Below, one piece after another: positions 16,703 through 26,060 of a stretch of 64,000 nucleotides of DNA; within the stretch, counting starts at the first letter, position 1; every line of letters starts with the position of its first letter. The notes beneath the pieces are model-generated. The model worked only from the letters and a program-made list of their open reading frames with translations, did no database searches and was not told the origin of the DNA. This DNA comes from Candidatus Zixiibacteriota bacterium (GTDB taxonomy: Bacteria > Zixibacteria > MSB-5A5 > JAABVY01). The position numbers and the translations under genes are program-made. The stretch spans positions 109,660-173,659 of the forward strand of contig DSEQ01000036.1 of the NCBI GenBank assembly GCA_011056555.1, in the 5' to 3' direction.

Positions 16703-17635
16703 ATGTTAAAACACATAATTATTTCCACTGCATGTTTACTTCTGTTGGTTTCCTCAGCCTCACAGGCAGGCACCGTGGCCGATCAGGACAAAAAGCCCAA
16801 TACTCAGGATTCACGGCCCAGGGGAATTCCAGCCTCTACCTACACCGGTAAGATGCAGCTCTCAGATGATTTCTTCGATTTCGGCTATATGCCCCTCGGC
16901 TCCAGGGTAAATCATATATTCTGGTTGAAAAATGTGGGCAGCGATACTCTGGAAATCATCAAGATAAACCCTGGTTGAGGCTGCACAAAGGCCCCTTTGA
17001 ATAAGAGGCTTCTTGCTGTCGGCGACAGCACTGAAATTGAAATCATATTCAGCGCAGGTTCCAGACGCGGGAGATTTTCAAAATCGCCCCGGCTGTACAC
17101 CTCGGATCCATCGGTTACCGAAACCAGGTTGATGCTGAAGGGTGAGATCATCGACAAGGGCGATCCGATGCTTAACGCGCTCATGAATTTCAAGCCATTC
17201 GGACTTGAAATCATTATGGGTGAAGAGGATATAACCGGCTACGAGATCGAGGTCACGAATGTCTCTGATGAGAATCTGTCAATGAAACTCGTTTCCACCA
17301 GCCCATCATTTTTTGATATCGGGCTTCCCGATAAGGAGATCCAGCCGGGTAAGTCCGACATGATTGAGGTCAAACTCGTAAATCCGGAAGCTCACGGGAC
17401 GCAGGGATTCAATAAGTCGTTCACGATCGAGCTTTCAGATTCAAGCAGGACACGCTTCACGATACCGGTTACATACAAGCAGGAACAACAGGCCGGCCTC
17501 CCCGCGGCCCAGGCAGCTCAGCCGAGAGCGGGCCAGACAACTTTGAAACCGTCGGGCCTGGAAACAAAGACTGGAAATACGATCCATGTAATTGAAGCCG
17601 GCACCGATAAGAGCAAAGTCGCAAAAGATGATTGA
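16703..17635 (+). CDS. DUF1573 secreted protein with in-frame UGA at a conserved Cys: candidate selenoprotein or nonsense-interrupted gene
   Basis: Read as one 310-codon frame with UGA at codon 92 (16976-16978). It has a signal peptide (MLKHIIISTACLLLLVSSAS), then the DUF1573 first domain ending DTLEIIKINPG-UGA-GCTKAP. A second ASH/immunoglobulin-like domain follows and a Pro/Ala-rich tail. The neighbour at 17804 has PGCGCTKAP at the same place, so the UGA replaces the first Cys of the CGCT motif. The frame downstream stays open for 219 codons and remains similar to the paralogue. GGGAG precedes the ATG. Either UGA is read as selenocysteine, or this is a recent nonsense mutation or a one-base error (TGC to TGA). 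Function of DUF1573 in the envelope is unknown. Confidence 0.7.
16979..17031 (+). other. Possible SECIS-like hairpins downstream of the UGA
   Basis: Two hairpins follow the UGA. CAAAG/CTTTG with loop GCCC (16986-16999) has its loop 12 bases from the UGA. TGCTGTC/GACAGCA with loop GGC (17014-17030) has its loop about 42 bases from it. Bacterial SECIS elements usually have a loop about 16-37 bases after the UGA and a G at the loop start, so neither is a clean match. A related hairpin occurs in the Cys-encoding paralogue, so it may be only codon bias. Confidence 0.2.
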
Positions 17636-17657
17636 TCCATACTTGCTGTAAATTACC

Positions 17658-17694
17658 GGGCGGCCCCTGCAGAATTCAGCGGCCGCCTTTTTTA
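17658..17694 (+). terminator. Rho-independent terminator after the UGA-containing DUF1573 gene
   Basis: GGCGGCC (17659-17665) pairs with GGCCGCC (17681-17687), with an inner CTG/CAG extension, followed by six T. It ends the first DUF1573 gene, so the second copy likely has its own promoter in 17695-17790. Confidence 0.8.
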
Positions 17695-17803
17695 TTTTCA
17701 TAATCGCCGATTTGTGCTAATAAACAGTGCGGAAAAAAGTGCAACCGCCCTTTGCTGTTTTTGTATAAATCTAATTACAGCTTCTAATCATACAGGAGGA
17801 TAT

Positions 17804-18586
17804 ATGCGAAAGTACCCGGTGACAACGACCCTTTTGAGCTTGATTCTGCTTGTCAGCGCCTCATTCGCAGGTGATTCCGACAAAGGTCAGCAGACACTTA
17901 AATCTTCTCTCCCAAGGGCTAATTATCATGGCCAGATGCAGCTTTCGGAGGACTTTTTTGATTTCGGATATATGCCTGGAGATTCAAAAGTCAGCCATAT
18001 TTTCTGGCTGAAAAATGTGGGCACGGATACTCTGGAAATAAAACGCATTCAGCCGGGATGCGGATGCACCAAGGCGCCCCTGCGGAAACGCCTGATCGCT
18101 GTAAATGACAGCGCTAAGATCGAGATTATTTTCAGTTCCGGCAGATTCCGGGGAGAAGTCAGTAAAACACCGAGAATCTTCACCTCGGACCAGAGAGTCA
18201 AGGATAAAGGACTGCGCTTTAAGGCATACGTGATTCATGACGACGACAGCATCGCCCAGCACCCGCTCGAGATAGAACCCTTCGGAATCAATGCCGTCAT
18301 AGGCCAGGAAAAAGAGGAATATCCGGTCTTCGTGAAAAATGTTTCTGATCAGACGCTCGAGATCTCCCTGGTTTCATCTGATCCGGAGGTAATGGATGTG
18401 GCGTTGCCGGATAAAGTAAAACCGGGCGACAAAGCGCGCATTTCCCTCAAACTGAAGAACCTTGAGGACTACCAGATACCCGGTTTTGGCAAATCCTTTA
18501 CAATCCAGTTGTCCGATGATGAAAATACCAGGTACACAATCCCGGTCCTGTATGAAAAAGCAAAAGACGCTTCCCGCGGAGATTGA
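17804..18586 (+). CDS. DUF1573 secreted protein, Cys-containing paralogue
   Basis: 260 residues from the ATG at 17804, which has AGGAGG seven bases upstream; an upstream extension of 30 codons is not supported. Signal peptide MRKYPVTTTLLSLILLVSAS then FAGDSDK. The first domain contains FFDFGYMPGDSKVSHIFWLK and the DUF1573 hallmark PGCGCTKAP (C86, C88). A second, similar beta-sandwich carries KNVSDQTLEISLVS and FTIQLSDDE. The two-domain order and most motifs match the neighbour at 16703, so the pair arose by duplication. DUF1573 proteins are periplasmic or surface proteins of unknown role in FCB bacteria. Confidence 0.85.
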   Translation: MRKYPVTTTLLSLILLVSASFAGDSDKGQQTLKSSLPRANYHGQMQLSEDFFDFGYMPGDSKVSHIFWLKNVGTDTLEIKRIQPGCGCTKAPLRKRLIAVNDSAKIEIIFSSGRFRGEVSKTPRIFTSDQRVKDKGLRFKAYVIHDDDSIAQHPLEIEPFGINAVIGQEKEEYPVFVKNVSDQTLEISLVSSDPEVMDVALPDKVKPGDKARISLKLKNLEDYQIPGFGKSFTIQLSDDENTRYTIPVLYEKAKDASRGD

Positions 18587-18603
18587 GCAGAAAATCCAAG
18601 TGT

Positions 18604-18640
18604 GAAAAAAAGGGCCGCTTCACTTGAAGCGGCCCTTCTT
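18604..18640. terminator. Bidirectional terminator between convergent genes
   Basis: AGGGCCGCTTC (18611-18621) and GAAGCGGCCCT (18626-18636) form an 11-base stem with loop ACTT. T-rich sequence follows on the plus strand and a seven-base A run precedes it, so it can serve both the DUF1573 gene and the convergent GWxTD gene. Confidence 0.88.
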
Positions 18641-18659
18641 CTATCATTATCTGTATTTA

Positions 18660-20114
18660 TTAGAAACCTGTGTTAAATGGATCCTGGCTTTCCAGCCTCT
18701 GCTCCCATTCATAGTCCACAATCTCTCCCTGAGCGTTGGAATGTTTCAGTTCGAAGTTGCCGTAGCCGCTCTCGTCAACAAAGATAAAGTAAATCTGGCC
18801 CTGCTGTGGATAGTTGTAGTAAATCCAGCGCTCAAAGGGCTCAAGCTCCATGGAGGATGGACGGCGCTCGATCTCGTCCGGCTCTCCATATTTAATATAA
18901 ATCCTGCCGCGGTCAGTCTTCCAGCCGTCACTTTTGTCAATGAGGTTGACCGAATATTTCTCGTTGGCATACTGAAATCGTCTGAAGATTGTTTCCTTGA
19001 ATTCATTGTAGCGTGTGTCCGGAGTGGGATCGCGTCGGCCCCAGAATGTCTTGATAACATCTTTCTTGCCCTCGAGGTCAGCGTTCTTATACTGTTCTTT
19101 TTCTTCTTTGGTGGCAAGAAAACGCAATATTTTCTCCATCTCGACAGCATCCTCCTCGGTGAACTGCTCCTCTGGCACAGCCGGAGCCATCTCAAATGTC
19201 TCATAGATCAATTGGAACCTTTTGCTGGCCGCTGAAATGGAATTATTCTCGGCATCCTCAACTTGAAGGAAAAACGTGAAACGGCCTTCCCTCAGGTCGG
19301 AGATATCTATTGCGGATGAAATTATCGCGCTCGTCCCGGGCTTGAAATACTTGCGCTTGCCGTAATCAGCCACGATATTACCTTCAACATCCTTTATCAT
19401 ATAATTGACGTAGTAATCGCGGCTGATATCCGGACCATACTCGAGATTATATATTTCAGCATAGAAATACATGAGCGAGTCGGTATTAATAAATACCCCG
19501 GTCGGATTCGGGACTATATACCTGTCGCTCTTGTAGAGGGGATTTATTCCCATCGTGTCCTTCTCTTTGAGCAACTCAATATTATATGCCAGCTCAATTG
19601 TGGAGAGCTGTATTTCCGACTGCTCGCTGAAATCCGGAATCTCGACCATGATCTGGCGTTCTCCGTACTTGCCTGTAAACTCCTCGCCGTCCGTGCGCGA
19701 GTTGACATCCTCGACAGTGAGCTTGACCGAATATTTGCCGGGTCGCATCAGGGCCTGCAAAGCATCGATTATCCGGATGCTCTTTTTGGTCAATTCCGCA
19801 GGGTCCTTAATGCGCGTGGCAATGACCTTTCCGAGCGTGTCTACCGGGGCTCCCTTTTCATTGAATATCTCCAGCCAGACCTCGATACTGGCCTCATAGG
19901 TGGAATCAAAGTCCTCAAATGTAAGGTCATGCCTGAGCAGGGAATAATAAAACTCAACCAGCGCGAATTCCTTGTAGTTGTCAATCTGGTAGGCAGCGAA
20001 GTCAAGCCATGAAGCGATCTTCTCCTGAGCAGCAGGAGCCTCGAAATCCTGGGCGTAACTTACACCTGATAAACTCAGCAAAATAATCAACAGTGCAATA
20101 ACAGGTTTATACAT
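18660..20114 (-). CDS. GWxTD domain-containing secreted protein (second of pair)
   Basis: 484 residues. Signal peptide MYKPVIALLIILLSLSGVSYAQ. The middle is a run of beta-rich segments resembling bacterial macroglobulin-like or Ig modules (IEVWLEIFNEKGAPV, YSVKLTVEDVNS, TFFLQVEDAENN). The C-terminus is the GWxTD domain: FWGRRDPTPDTRYNEF, SDGWKTDRGRIYIKYGEPDE and ERWIYYNYP. The domain is named from its motif and occurs in FCB bacteria; its biochemical role is not known. It follows the other GWxTD gene by 13 bases, so the two are one transcript and perhaps form a complex. Confidence 0.9.
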   Translation of the reverse strand: MYKPVIALLIILLSLSGVSYAQDFEAPAAQEKIASWLDFAAYQIDNYKEFALVEFYYSLLRHDLTFEDFDSTYEASIEVWLEIFNEKGAPVDTLGKVIATRIKDPAELTKKSIRIIDALQALMRPGKYSVKLTVEDVNSRTDGEEFTGKYGERQIMVEIPDFSEQSEIQLSTIELAYNIELLKEKDTMGINPLYKSDRYIVPNPTGVFINTDSLMYFYAEIYNLEYGPDISRDYYVNYMIKDVEGNIVADYGKRKYFKPGTSAIISSAIDISDLREGRFTFFLQVEDAENNSISAASKRFQLIYETFEMAPAVPEEQFTEEDAVEMEKILRFLATKEEKEQYKNADLEGKKDVIKTFWGRRDPTPDTRYNEFKETIFRRFQYANEKYSVNLIDKSDGWKTDRGRIYIKYGEPDEIERRPSSMELEPFERWIYYNYPQQGQIYFIFVDESGYGNFELKHSNAQGEIVDYEWEQRLESQDPFNTGF

Positions 20115-20127
20115 TCAGATAACCTCC

Positions 20128-21468
20128 TCAATCATAGTCATCAATTTTGTCATCAATGAACCCGCTTCTCCCATCATAGGGCCATTGAATTCGATAATCC
20201 CCGGTCCCATTTTCATCTTCAAAAGCGAACTGGCGAGACAGGGAATAGTAGTACCAGACCTGGTATGGCTTTGAATCGAGTTCAAAGGGATGGTTTTCGA
20301 TATAGTCCGGCTCCCCGTAGATTATGTAGACCATACCCATATCAGTTCTCCATCCTTCCCTGTGTATGGATGAAAAGGCCCTGTTCGCGAATTTGATACG
20401 GCCATAATATTTCTCCATGAGCTCGTTCTCAGGACTTTCAGGAGTAGGATCATGAGCCTTCCAGAAATCGGAGAAAGCCTTCTCGCGTTCCTCTTCAGGC
20501 ACCTCCTTGAGCTCATCGATCTCATCCTTCTGTGCGACATATTTCAACTGTTCCAGTGCCAGATCGTAATCGTTTCGGACAAGGGCGCCGAGTGACCAGG
20601 CCACACCGAATTCACCCCTGCTCGAGGAAATCGGCTTGCCGCTTTTTTCAGCCAGCGTGATCTTCAATTCATAGCTTCCGGGCATCAGCTCCTCGAGAGG
20701 TATATGTTTCACAAAACGGGTTATTTTCTTATTCAATAAAAGCTCGAAGTCATCATCATAGACCTTTGCACCGCCTTCATCATAAACATCATATAAAAGG
20801 CGGGCATTCTTCGGCTCGGACTCATTATGATAAATTTCAAAATAAAGCGAAACCTGGCCGATATCTTCTCCATACTGCCGCGAGACAGCCGGGATTATCC
20901 TCTTTTCCTCCTTGTCAAAGTGAGAGGGGATGGAATCTTTTTCAAGCACTTCTCTGACGAACTCGATACCGGAAAGATCAGTTTCATCCTTGAAAAGGTC
21001 ATCGATCTGAAAATCCTTCTCGACCGTGCCGATTTTGTCAGTATTCTTGTCGATCAGCTTGGCGATCAGCCGGTGTTTACCCTTTCCGATTTCGAGTTCC
21101 ACCATGTTGATTATGCCCTGATCCGATCGTCTGGTAGCCTGATAGTCGTTGACTTTATGAAGCCTTTCCACAGATGTCCCGGCCGATTGCTTATTGTCCT
21201 CGCCCAGGATCGTCACATTAAGCTCATAATTGGCCACAAATTGATCCTGCTTTTTGAAGAACCTGAGCCCGTCATTAAAAATCTGATAATATATCTCCAG
21301 CCTGACCTTGCCTTCATCAGCACTTCGGAAAGCGGCCACATCAACATTAAAGCGCGGCTCGTCCAGCTCCAAATCCTCGATACCGCCCAATTGAGCCGAT
21401 ATTTGCCCCGCAGGCACTATGCTCAGAATGAATATTGCCAATATACCTATTATATTTTTAGAGATCAC
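20128..21468 (-). CDS. GWxTD domain-containing secreted protein (first of pair)
   Basis: 446 residues starting at GTG 21468, which has GGAGG five bases upstream; the in-frame TTG at 21480 would overlap that ribosome site. Signal peptide ISKNIIGILAIFILSIVPAG. Beta-rich repeats (VRLEIYYQIFND, VSLYFEIYHNES, SYELKITLAEKSG) lead to the C-terminal domain with FWKAHDPTPESPENEL, REGWRTDMGMVYIIYGEPDY and YQVWYYYS. It has the same architecture as the next gene, so the pair are diverged duplicates. Probably periplasmic or surface located. Confidence 0.9.
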   Translation of the reverse strand: MISKNIIGILAIFILSIVPAGQISAQLGGIEDLELDEPRFNVDVAAFRSADEGKVRLEIYYQIFNDGLRFFKKQDQFVANYELNVTILGEDNKQSAGTSVERLHKVNDYQATRRSDQGIINMVELEIGKGKHRLIAKLIDKNTDKIGTVEKDFQIDDLFKDETDLSGIEFVREVLEKDSIPSHFDKEEKRIIPAVSRQYGEDIGQVSLYFEIYHNESEPKNARLLYDVYDEGGAKVYDDDFELLLNKKITRFVKHIPLEELMPGSYELKITLAEKSGKPISSSRGEFGVAWSLGALVRNDYDLALEQLKYVAQKDEIDELKEVPEEEREKAFSDFWKAHDPTPESPENELMEKYYGRIKFANRAFSSIHREGWRTDMGMVYIIYGEPDYIENHPFELDSKPYQVWYYYSLSRQFAFEDENGTGDYRIQWPYDGRSGFIDDKIDDYD

Positions 21469-21601
21469 TGTCACCTCCAATTTGAGAATTCCTCATTCCA
21501 ATATATGAAACGCTTAAGCGACTGATAGGTTTAAAAATAACCCGGAATATATAGATATTTTTCTGGTGTTTTTTATCAATATAAAACAATACATGACAAC
21601 A

Positions 21602-22849
21602 TTATTCATACCTGAGGGAGACAATCGGATCGACCCTGGCAGCCTTGTAGGCCGGATAAACTCCCGACACAAGCCCCACTCCCACGGCCACGCAGAATCC
21701 GGCGGCGATTCCGAAAAAGGGCACCGCAAACGGCACCCCGAGCGCCTTTGTGGCAACTGCCGAAATCAGGACACCCAGCGCTATTCCGATCACTCCCCCC
21801 GAACATGACAAGGTCACGGCTTCAACTAAAAATTGAAATAATATGTTTATCTGCCTGGCGCCTATGGCCTTACGAATTCCGATTTCACGTGTTCTCTCGG
21901 TCACAGAGACGAGCATAATATTCAGCACCCCCACGCCCCCCACCATCAAGCCGATCGAAGAAATAACAATCATTACGATATAAACCGTGCTGGTAATATC
22001 CTTGTACAAATCCAGTATGCTTTCCTGAGTAAAGACCGCAAAGTCATTGGGCTTATCATACGGCACTCCTCTGTGAATTCGCAGCGCCTGGATAATTTCT
22101 TCCTGTGCCCGGTCAATCAATTCTGGAGATTTCGCCGAGGCCACCAGCCAGAGGGCCTCCTCCCAGGGATACATTCTCTGGAATGTCCCCAGGGGAATTG
22201 CCACAAACCTCTCGTTCTGGTCGCCGAGCGGGCTTTTGCGCTCTTCCATCACCCCGATCACAAGAAATTTCACGCTGTTGACAGTAATTTCCTTCCCCAC
22301 CGGATCGGTCGATCCGAAAAGACCCTCGGCCATTTCATTGCCCAGCACCGCAACCCTGGCCTTATGAAAATTCTCGGATTCGGTGAAGAACCTGCCATTC
22401 TCGGCGAAATGCTGGTTGACCTGCTGGTATTCCGGCCAGGTTCCGAAGATAGATGGATCCTGGGGCTTCCTGTCTTTGTATTTGACCTTATTGCCGCCTT
22501 CCAACCTGATATAGTTCTGCGGGGCAACCGCCGCCACTGAGGGGCAGTTCTCCCTGATAGCCCGGGCCTCGCCTACTGTGATCGGATCTCTCCTGCGCTC
22601 CTCCTCGTCCAGCTCGCTCCGGTCCGTGTTCGGCTCAAAGCGCGAAATAAAAATAGCATTCGATCCCATCCCCTCGATCTCACCCGTAACGGCCGCGTTA
22701 AAACCCTCTATAAGAGAAACCATCCCTATCACCGAGGCAACACCTATAAGCACCCCCAGGATAGTCAAAAATGAGCGCAGCTTGTTGCTCCAGATCGAAC
22801 CGAGGGCGATGACGACACCCTCTTTTAACTGTACAAGTTTATTTATCAT
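21602..22849 (-). CDS. MacB/FtsX-type ABC transporter permease (second)
   Basis: 415 residues. Topology is one N-terminal helix (LTILGVLIGVASVIGMVSLI), a large periplasmic MacB_PCD domain (about residues 45-265), and three C-terminal helices in an FtsX domain with the motif VSVTERTREIGIRKAIGAR. It ends with the VYPAYKAARVDPIVSLRYE signature. Such permeases work as mechanotransmitters that drive export of peptides, lipoproteins or drugs from the periplasm rather than moving substrates through the membrane. Its ATG overlaps the stop of the upstream permease by four bases. Confidence 0.92.
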   Translation of the reverse strand: MINKLVQLKEGVVIALGSIWSNKLRSFLTILGVLIGVASVIGMVSLIEGFNAAVTGEIEGMGSNAIFISRFEPNTDRSELDEEERRRDPITVGEARAIRENCPSVAAVAPQNYIRLEGGNKVKYKDRKPQDPSIFGTWPEYQQVNQHFAENGRFFTESENFHKARVAVLGNEMAEGLFGSTDPVGKEITVNSVKFLVIGVMEERKSPLGDQNERFVAIPLGTFQRMYPWEEALWLVASAKSPELIDRAQEEIIQALRIHRGVPYDKPNDFAVFTQESILDLYKDITSTVYIVMIVISSIGLMVGGVGVLNIMLVSVTERTREIGIRKAIGARQINILFQFLVEAVTLSCSGGVIGIALGVLISAVATKALGVPFAVPFFGIAAGFCVAVGVGLVSGVYPAYKAARVDPIVSLRYE

Positions 22850-24069
22850 TCAAACCTCATCGCATCAACCGGATCAAGCCGGGCGCCTTTCATGGCGGGA
22901 TAAAGCCCGAAGACCACCCCCACGCCGGTTGAGATAAATATCCCGCCCAGGATTGCCAGCTTTGATATTACAAAGGGCAGGTCTCCGGCTCCGGCCAGGG
23001 CCTTCGCCAGAAGTATCCCCAGCCCAATTCCAATCGCTCCCCCAAACACGGACATCATCAGCGCTTCGGATAAAAACTGCAGCATTATATGCCGCTTGCG
23101 TGCTCCCAGGGATTTACGGATCCCTATTTCCCGGGTTCTTTCGGTGACAGAGACCATCATGATGTTCATGACAACAATGCCGGCCACAACCAGAGCAATC
23201 AGAGGTATGGCAACCGCGACGACCTGGATGGTACCGGTAACACTGCCATAAAATTCAAGCCATTCTTCGGCGGTTGTCACCGCGAAATCATCCTCTTCCT
23301 GGAAGTCCAGATGCCGCCGGGAGCGCAGTATCACCCGCGCCTGGTCGATAGTCTCGGCCAGGGCCTCCTCGGACGGCGCCTTTATAAAAATCTCAATTTC
23401 CCTGTTGGATCCATAATTTTTCAGAAGCGTGGTTATCGGAATCAGCACGAATTCGTCGAGGTCCTCCCCCAGCATTGAACCGCGCGGCTTGGCAAGGCCG
23501 ATGATTTCATATTTGTGTATCCCTATCTTCAATTCCCTGCCCACCACGTCGAGCCCCTCATAAAGCTCGCGCCTGATCTTGTCACCGATCAATGCAACCT
23601 GGGCGTAACGATCCTGCTCGAACTCGGAATGCACCCTGCCTTCGGCCACCTCGAATTCCGTCATATTGATAAAATTGCTGGTAATACCGGCAATAGCGAC
23701 ATTGTTCATTTTATCCGAACCGTACTTCAGCTGGCGAAAAGTTACTGCTTCCGCTCCCACTTCCTCGCACAGCTCACAATCTCTCTCGATGGCCAGGGCA
23801 TCCCTGAATTTGAAGTTCTTGCGCTTTCGGGCCTCCCGGTAAGCTTCCTGGGATTTATAATCTTCTATTCCGTATTTGCTGATGGTAAATGTGGAGGTGC
23901 CCATACTATTGATCAGGGAGGTGATCTTTTCGTTCATCCCGACCACGATCGATATAATCGCGATAACCGAGGTTACCCCAATGACAATTCCCAGAACGGT
24001 GAGGAATGTTCTGAGCTTGTGGGCGCGAAGCGCCTCAAATGATAATCTGAGAAGATCGCCAAATCGCAT
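22846..24069 (-). CDS. MacB/FtsX-type ABC transporter permease (first)
   Basis: 407 residues with the same layout: N-terminal helix LRTFLTVLGIVIGVTSVIAI, a periplasmic MacB_PCD domain with SKYGIEDYKSQEAYRE, and a C-terminal FtsX unit with VSVTERTREIGIRKSLGAR and LYPAMKGARLDPVDAMRFE. It differs enough from the neighbour to suggest a heterodimeric permease. Its start overlaps the ATPase stop by one base (TGATG). The partner ATPase, adaptor and TolC channel are all in the same operon. Confidence 0.92.
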   Translation of the reverse strand: MRFGDLLRLSFEALRAHKLRTFLTVLGIVIGVTSVIAIISIVVGMNEKITSLINSMGTSTFTISKYGIEDYKSQEAYREARKRKNFKFRDALAIERDCELCEEVGAEAVTFRQLKYGSDKMNNVAIAGITSNFINMTEFEVAEGRVHSEFEQDRYAQVALIGDKIRRELYEGLDVVGRELKIGIHKYEIIGLAKPRGSMLGEDLDEFVLIPITTLLKNYGSNREIEIFIKAPSEEALAETIDQARVILRSRRHLDFQEEDDFAVTTAEEWLEFYGSVTGTIQVVAVAIPLIALVVAGIVVMNIMMVSVTERTREIGIRKSLGARKRHIMLQFLSEALMMSVFGGAIGIGLGILLAKALAGAGDLPFVISKLAILGGIFISTGVGVVFGLYPAMKGARLDPVDAMRFE

Positions 24070-24770
24070 CAGTGAACATCCTGAACCTGGCCGCTTCTTC
24101 TTTCCTCTTTTTCGATTTCTCCGTCTCTGATATGAATTATGCGGTCGGCAAACTGGGCAATTTCCGGATCATGCGTGACCACAATCAGGGTATTGCCGCG
24201 GTCATTTAGCCTGCGGAAAAGCTTCATTATATCGAGCCCGGTCTTGGTGTCCAGATTTCCTGTGGGCTCATCTGCAAGAATAAGCGAGGGGTTATTGACC
24301 AGCGCCCGCGCCACTGCCACACGCTGCCTCTGTCCGCCGGAGAGCTCGTTGGGCTTATGTCCGGCCCACTCCAGCAGCTCCACTTGCTCCAGGGCGGTGG
24401 AGGCCATTTCACGGCGCGTACCGGTATCGATCCCGCTGTAAATCAGGGGCAGTTCCACATTATGAAGCGAGTTGGCTCTGGGAAGCAGGTTAAATGTCTG
24501 GAAAACAAAACCGATTTCCTTGTTCCTGATCTTGGCCAGTTCATTATCGTTCATGTCCGAAACTGATTCTCCGTTGAGATAGTACTCGCCCCGTGTTGGC
24601 GAATCCAGACAGCCGATCAAATTCATCAGGGTCGATTTACCCGAACCGGACGGCCCCATGATGGCGACATATTCCGCTTTCTCTATCTGCAGATTCACGC
24701 CCTTGAGAGCATGCAGTTCCTGCATGCCCATTATATACGTTTTCCATAGATCGCGCGTTTCTATAAGCAT
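24069..24770 (-). CDS. ABC transporter ATP-binding protein (MacB/LolD type)
   Basis: 233 residues, a stand-alone nucleotide-binding domain. Walker [11 protein letters not shown]-loop [21 protein letters not shown], signature [15 protein letters not shown], Walker [13 protein letters not shown] and H-loop VVTHDP are all present. The FNLLPRAN stretch after the Q-loop is typical of the MacB/LolD group. It powers the two FtsX-type permeases encoded immediately downstream. A short extension after the canonical end ([12 protein letters not shown]) is present. The gap to the adaptor gene is 16 bases. Confidence 0.96.
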   Translation of the reverse strand: MLIETRDLWKTYIMGMQELHALKGVNLQIEKAEYVAIMGPSGSGKSTLMNLIGCLDSPTRGEYYLNGESVSDMNDNELAKIRNKEIGFVFQTFNLLPRANSLHNVELPLIYSGIDTGTRREMASTALEQVELLEWAGHKPNELSGGQRQRVAVARALVNNPSLILADEPTGNLDTKTGLDIMKLFRRLNDRGNTLIVVTHDPEIAQFADRIIHIRDGEIEKEERRSGQVQDVH

Positions 24771-24786
24771 AGTATACCTTCATTCC

Positions 24787-26049
24787 CTATTCTTTAACAA
24801 CCGGGTCGCCGTGCTCGAGCGTTCTCAGCGCTCGATACGGGCCGGTAATCACAATCTGCCCTTCATCCAGGCCGGACTTGATTTCGATGTCGGCCTGATC
24901 CTGAATTCCGAGTTCGACCTGTTGAAATTTTGCCGTGCCGTTATCATATATGTACACCCCCTCATATACTCTATCCCGCAAACCGCTCTCTTGTTCCAGA
25001 GAATCGGCATCATTATTATCCTCATCGGGAAGCTCATCCAGGGCCACAATCGCCTGTATGGGCAGTTTTTTCACATCTTCCGCCACACCCGTAATAATAT
25101 CCACCTCAGCGGTCAGGTTGGGCTTTATCAGTTCGTATTTTTCTAATAGCTGAACGGTAACCAGAAAATCGGTCACCTCTTCAGAAAATCCCGAACCGGT
25201 AACCTGTGCCGAGGCGCCGACATTGGTTACCACTCCGGCGAAGGAGGTATCAGGAAAAGCATCAATCACGATTTGAGCCTCCTGCCCCACTCGTAAGTCC
25301 CTGATGTCGGTTTCATCCACGCGCACCTCCACCTCGAGCACAGAGAGATCGGCTACGGTCATGATGACTGCCCCCGGAACATTGGGCGAGGCAATCATGG
25401 TGCGCTCCCCGACCTCATAATTCAGATCGGTTACGATTCCGTCGATAGGTGATACAATCTCGGTCTTCTCGTAGTAATCGAGAGCCTGGTTGAGAGCTAT
25501 CTGTGCGATTTCAACCGCCTGCTCGGCGCTGGACACGGCGGCTCTGGCTGAATTATATTGATCTCTGGCTGTGATCAACTGTTCTTCCGAGCCCTGCCCC
25601 TTACTGAACAGCTCTTGTTGCAGGTTATACTTGTATTCCCAGTATTCCAGGTTTGATCTGGCCTGTTCGAGATTGGCCTGGGCGGTTTTCAGGTCTGCCC
25701 GGGCTTTATCCACACCGAATTGATAGGACGTCTGTTTCAGCCTTACAAGCAGATCACCCTGCTTGACCGAGTCCCCCTCCTCAACCGGTATCTCTACTAT
25801 AATCTCATATATCTCGGCCTGAATATTAACTTCCGCCTTGGGTTTGACACGGCCGGTGGCGTTCACCTTGGCTATGATATCGCCCGTCTCTACCTCGGCC
25901 GTCGTCACGGCAGTGGCCGAATCACCCGACCTTCCGCAAAGCAGCCAGATAACGACCAGAAACAGAATAATTAGAGCGAGAATTATGATGATTTTTCGGC
26001 CGCGTCCTTTTTTTCCACGCTTGCCCGGGATTGATTGAACATCTGCCAA
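24787..26049 (-). CDS. MacA/HlyD-family periplasmic adaptor (membrane fusion) protein
   Basis: About 420 residues. The best start is TTG 26049 (MADVQSIPGKRG...), with GAGGAG nine bases upstream; the earlier TTG at 26064 sits on the ribosome site itself. A basic segment (KRGKKGRGRK) precedes one membrane helix, then a barrel-sandwich lipoyl half (VEEGDSVKQGDLLVRLK), a long alpha-hairpin coiled coil (roughly 95-185), the second lipoyl half (IVSPIDGIVTDLNYEVGE) and beta-barrel domains. The adaptor bridges the inner-membrane MacB-type permeases and the TolC channel. The gene starts 11 bases after the tolC-like gene. Confidence 0.93.
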   Translation of the reverse strand: MADVQSIPGKRGKKGRGRKIIIILALIILFLVVIWLLCGRSGDSATAVTTAEVETGDIIAKVNATGRVKPKAEVNIQAEIYEIIVEIPVEEGDSVKQGDLLVRLKQTSYQFGVDKARADLKTAQANLEQARSNLEYWEYKYNLQQELFSKGQGSEEQLITARDQYNSARAAVSSAEQAVEIAQIALNQALDYYEKTEIVSPIDGIVTDLNYEVGERTMIASPNVPGAVIMTVADLSVLEVEVRVDETDIRDLRVGQEAQIVIDAFPDTSFAGVVTNVGASAQVTGSGFSEEVTDFLVTVQLLEKYELIKPNLTAEVDIITGVAEDVKKLPIQAIVALDELPDEDNNDADSLEQESGLRDRVYEGVYIYDNGTAKFQQVELGIQDQADIEIKSGLDEGQIVITGPYRALRTLEHGDPVVKE

Positions 26050-26060
26050 AGCAAAACTCC

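Noticed and set aside
16997..17635. A separate gene starting at a TTG after the UGA
   Set aside because: It has no ribosome site and no signal peptide, and begins inside the DUF1573 domain; it is the second part of the interrupted frame.
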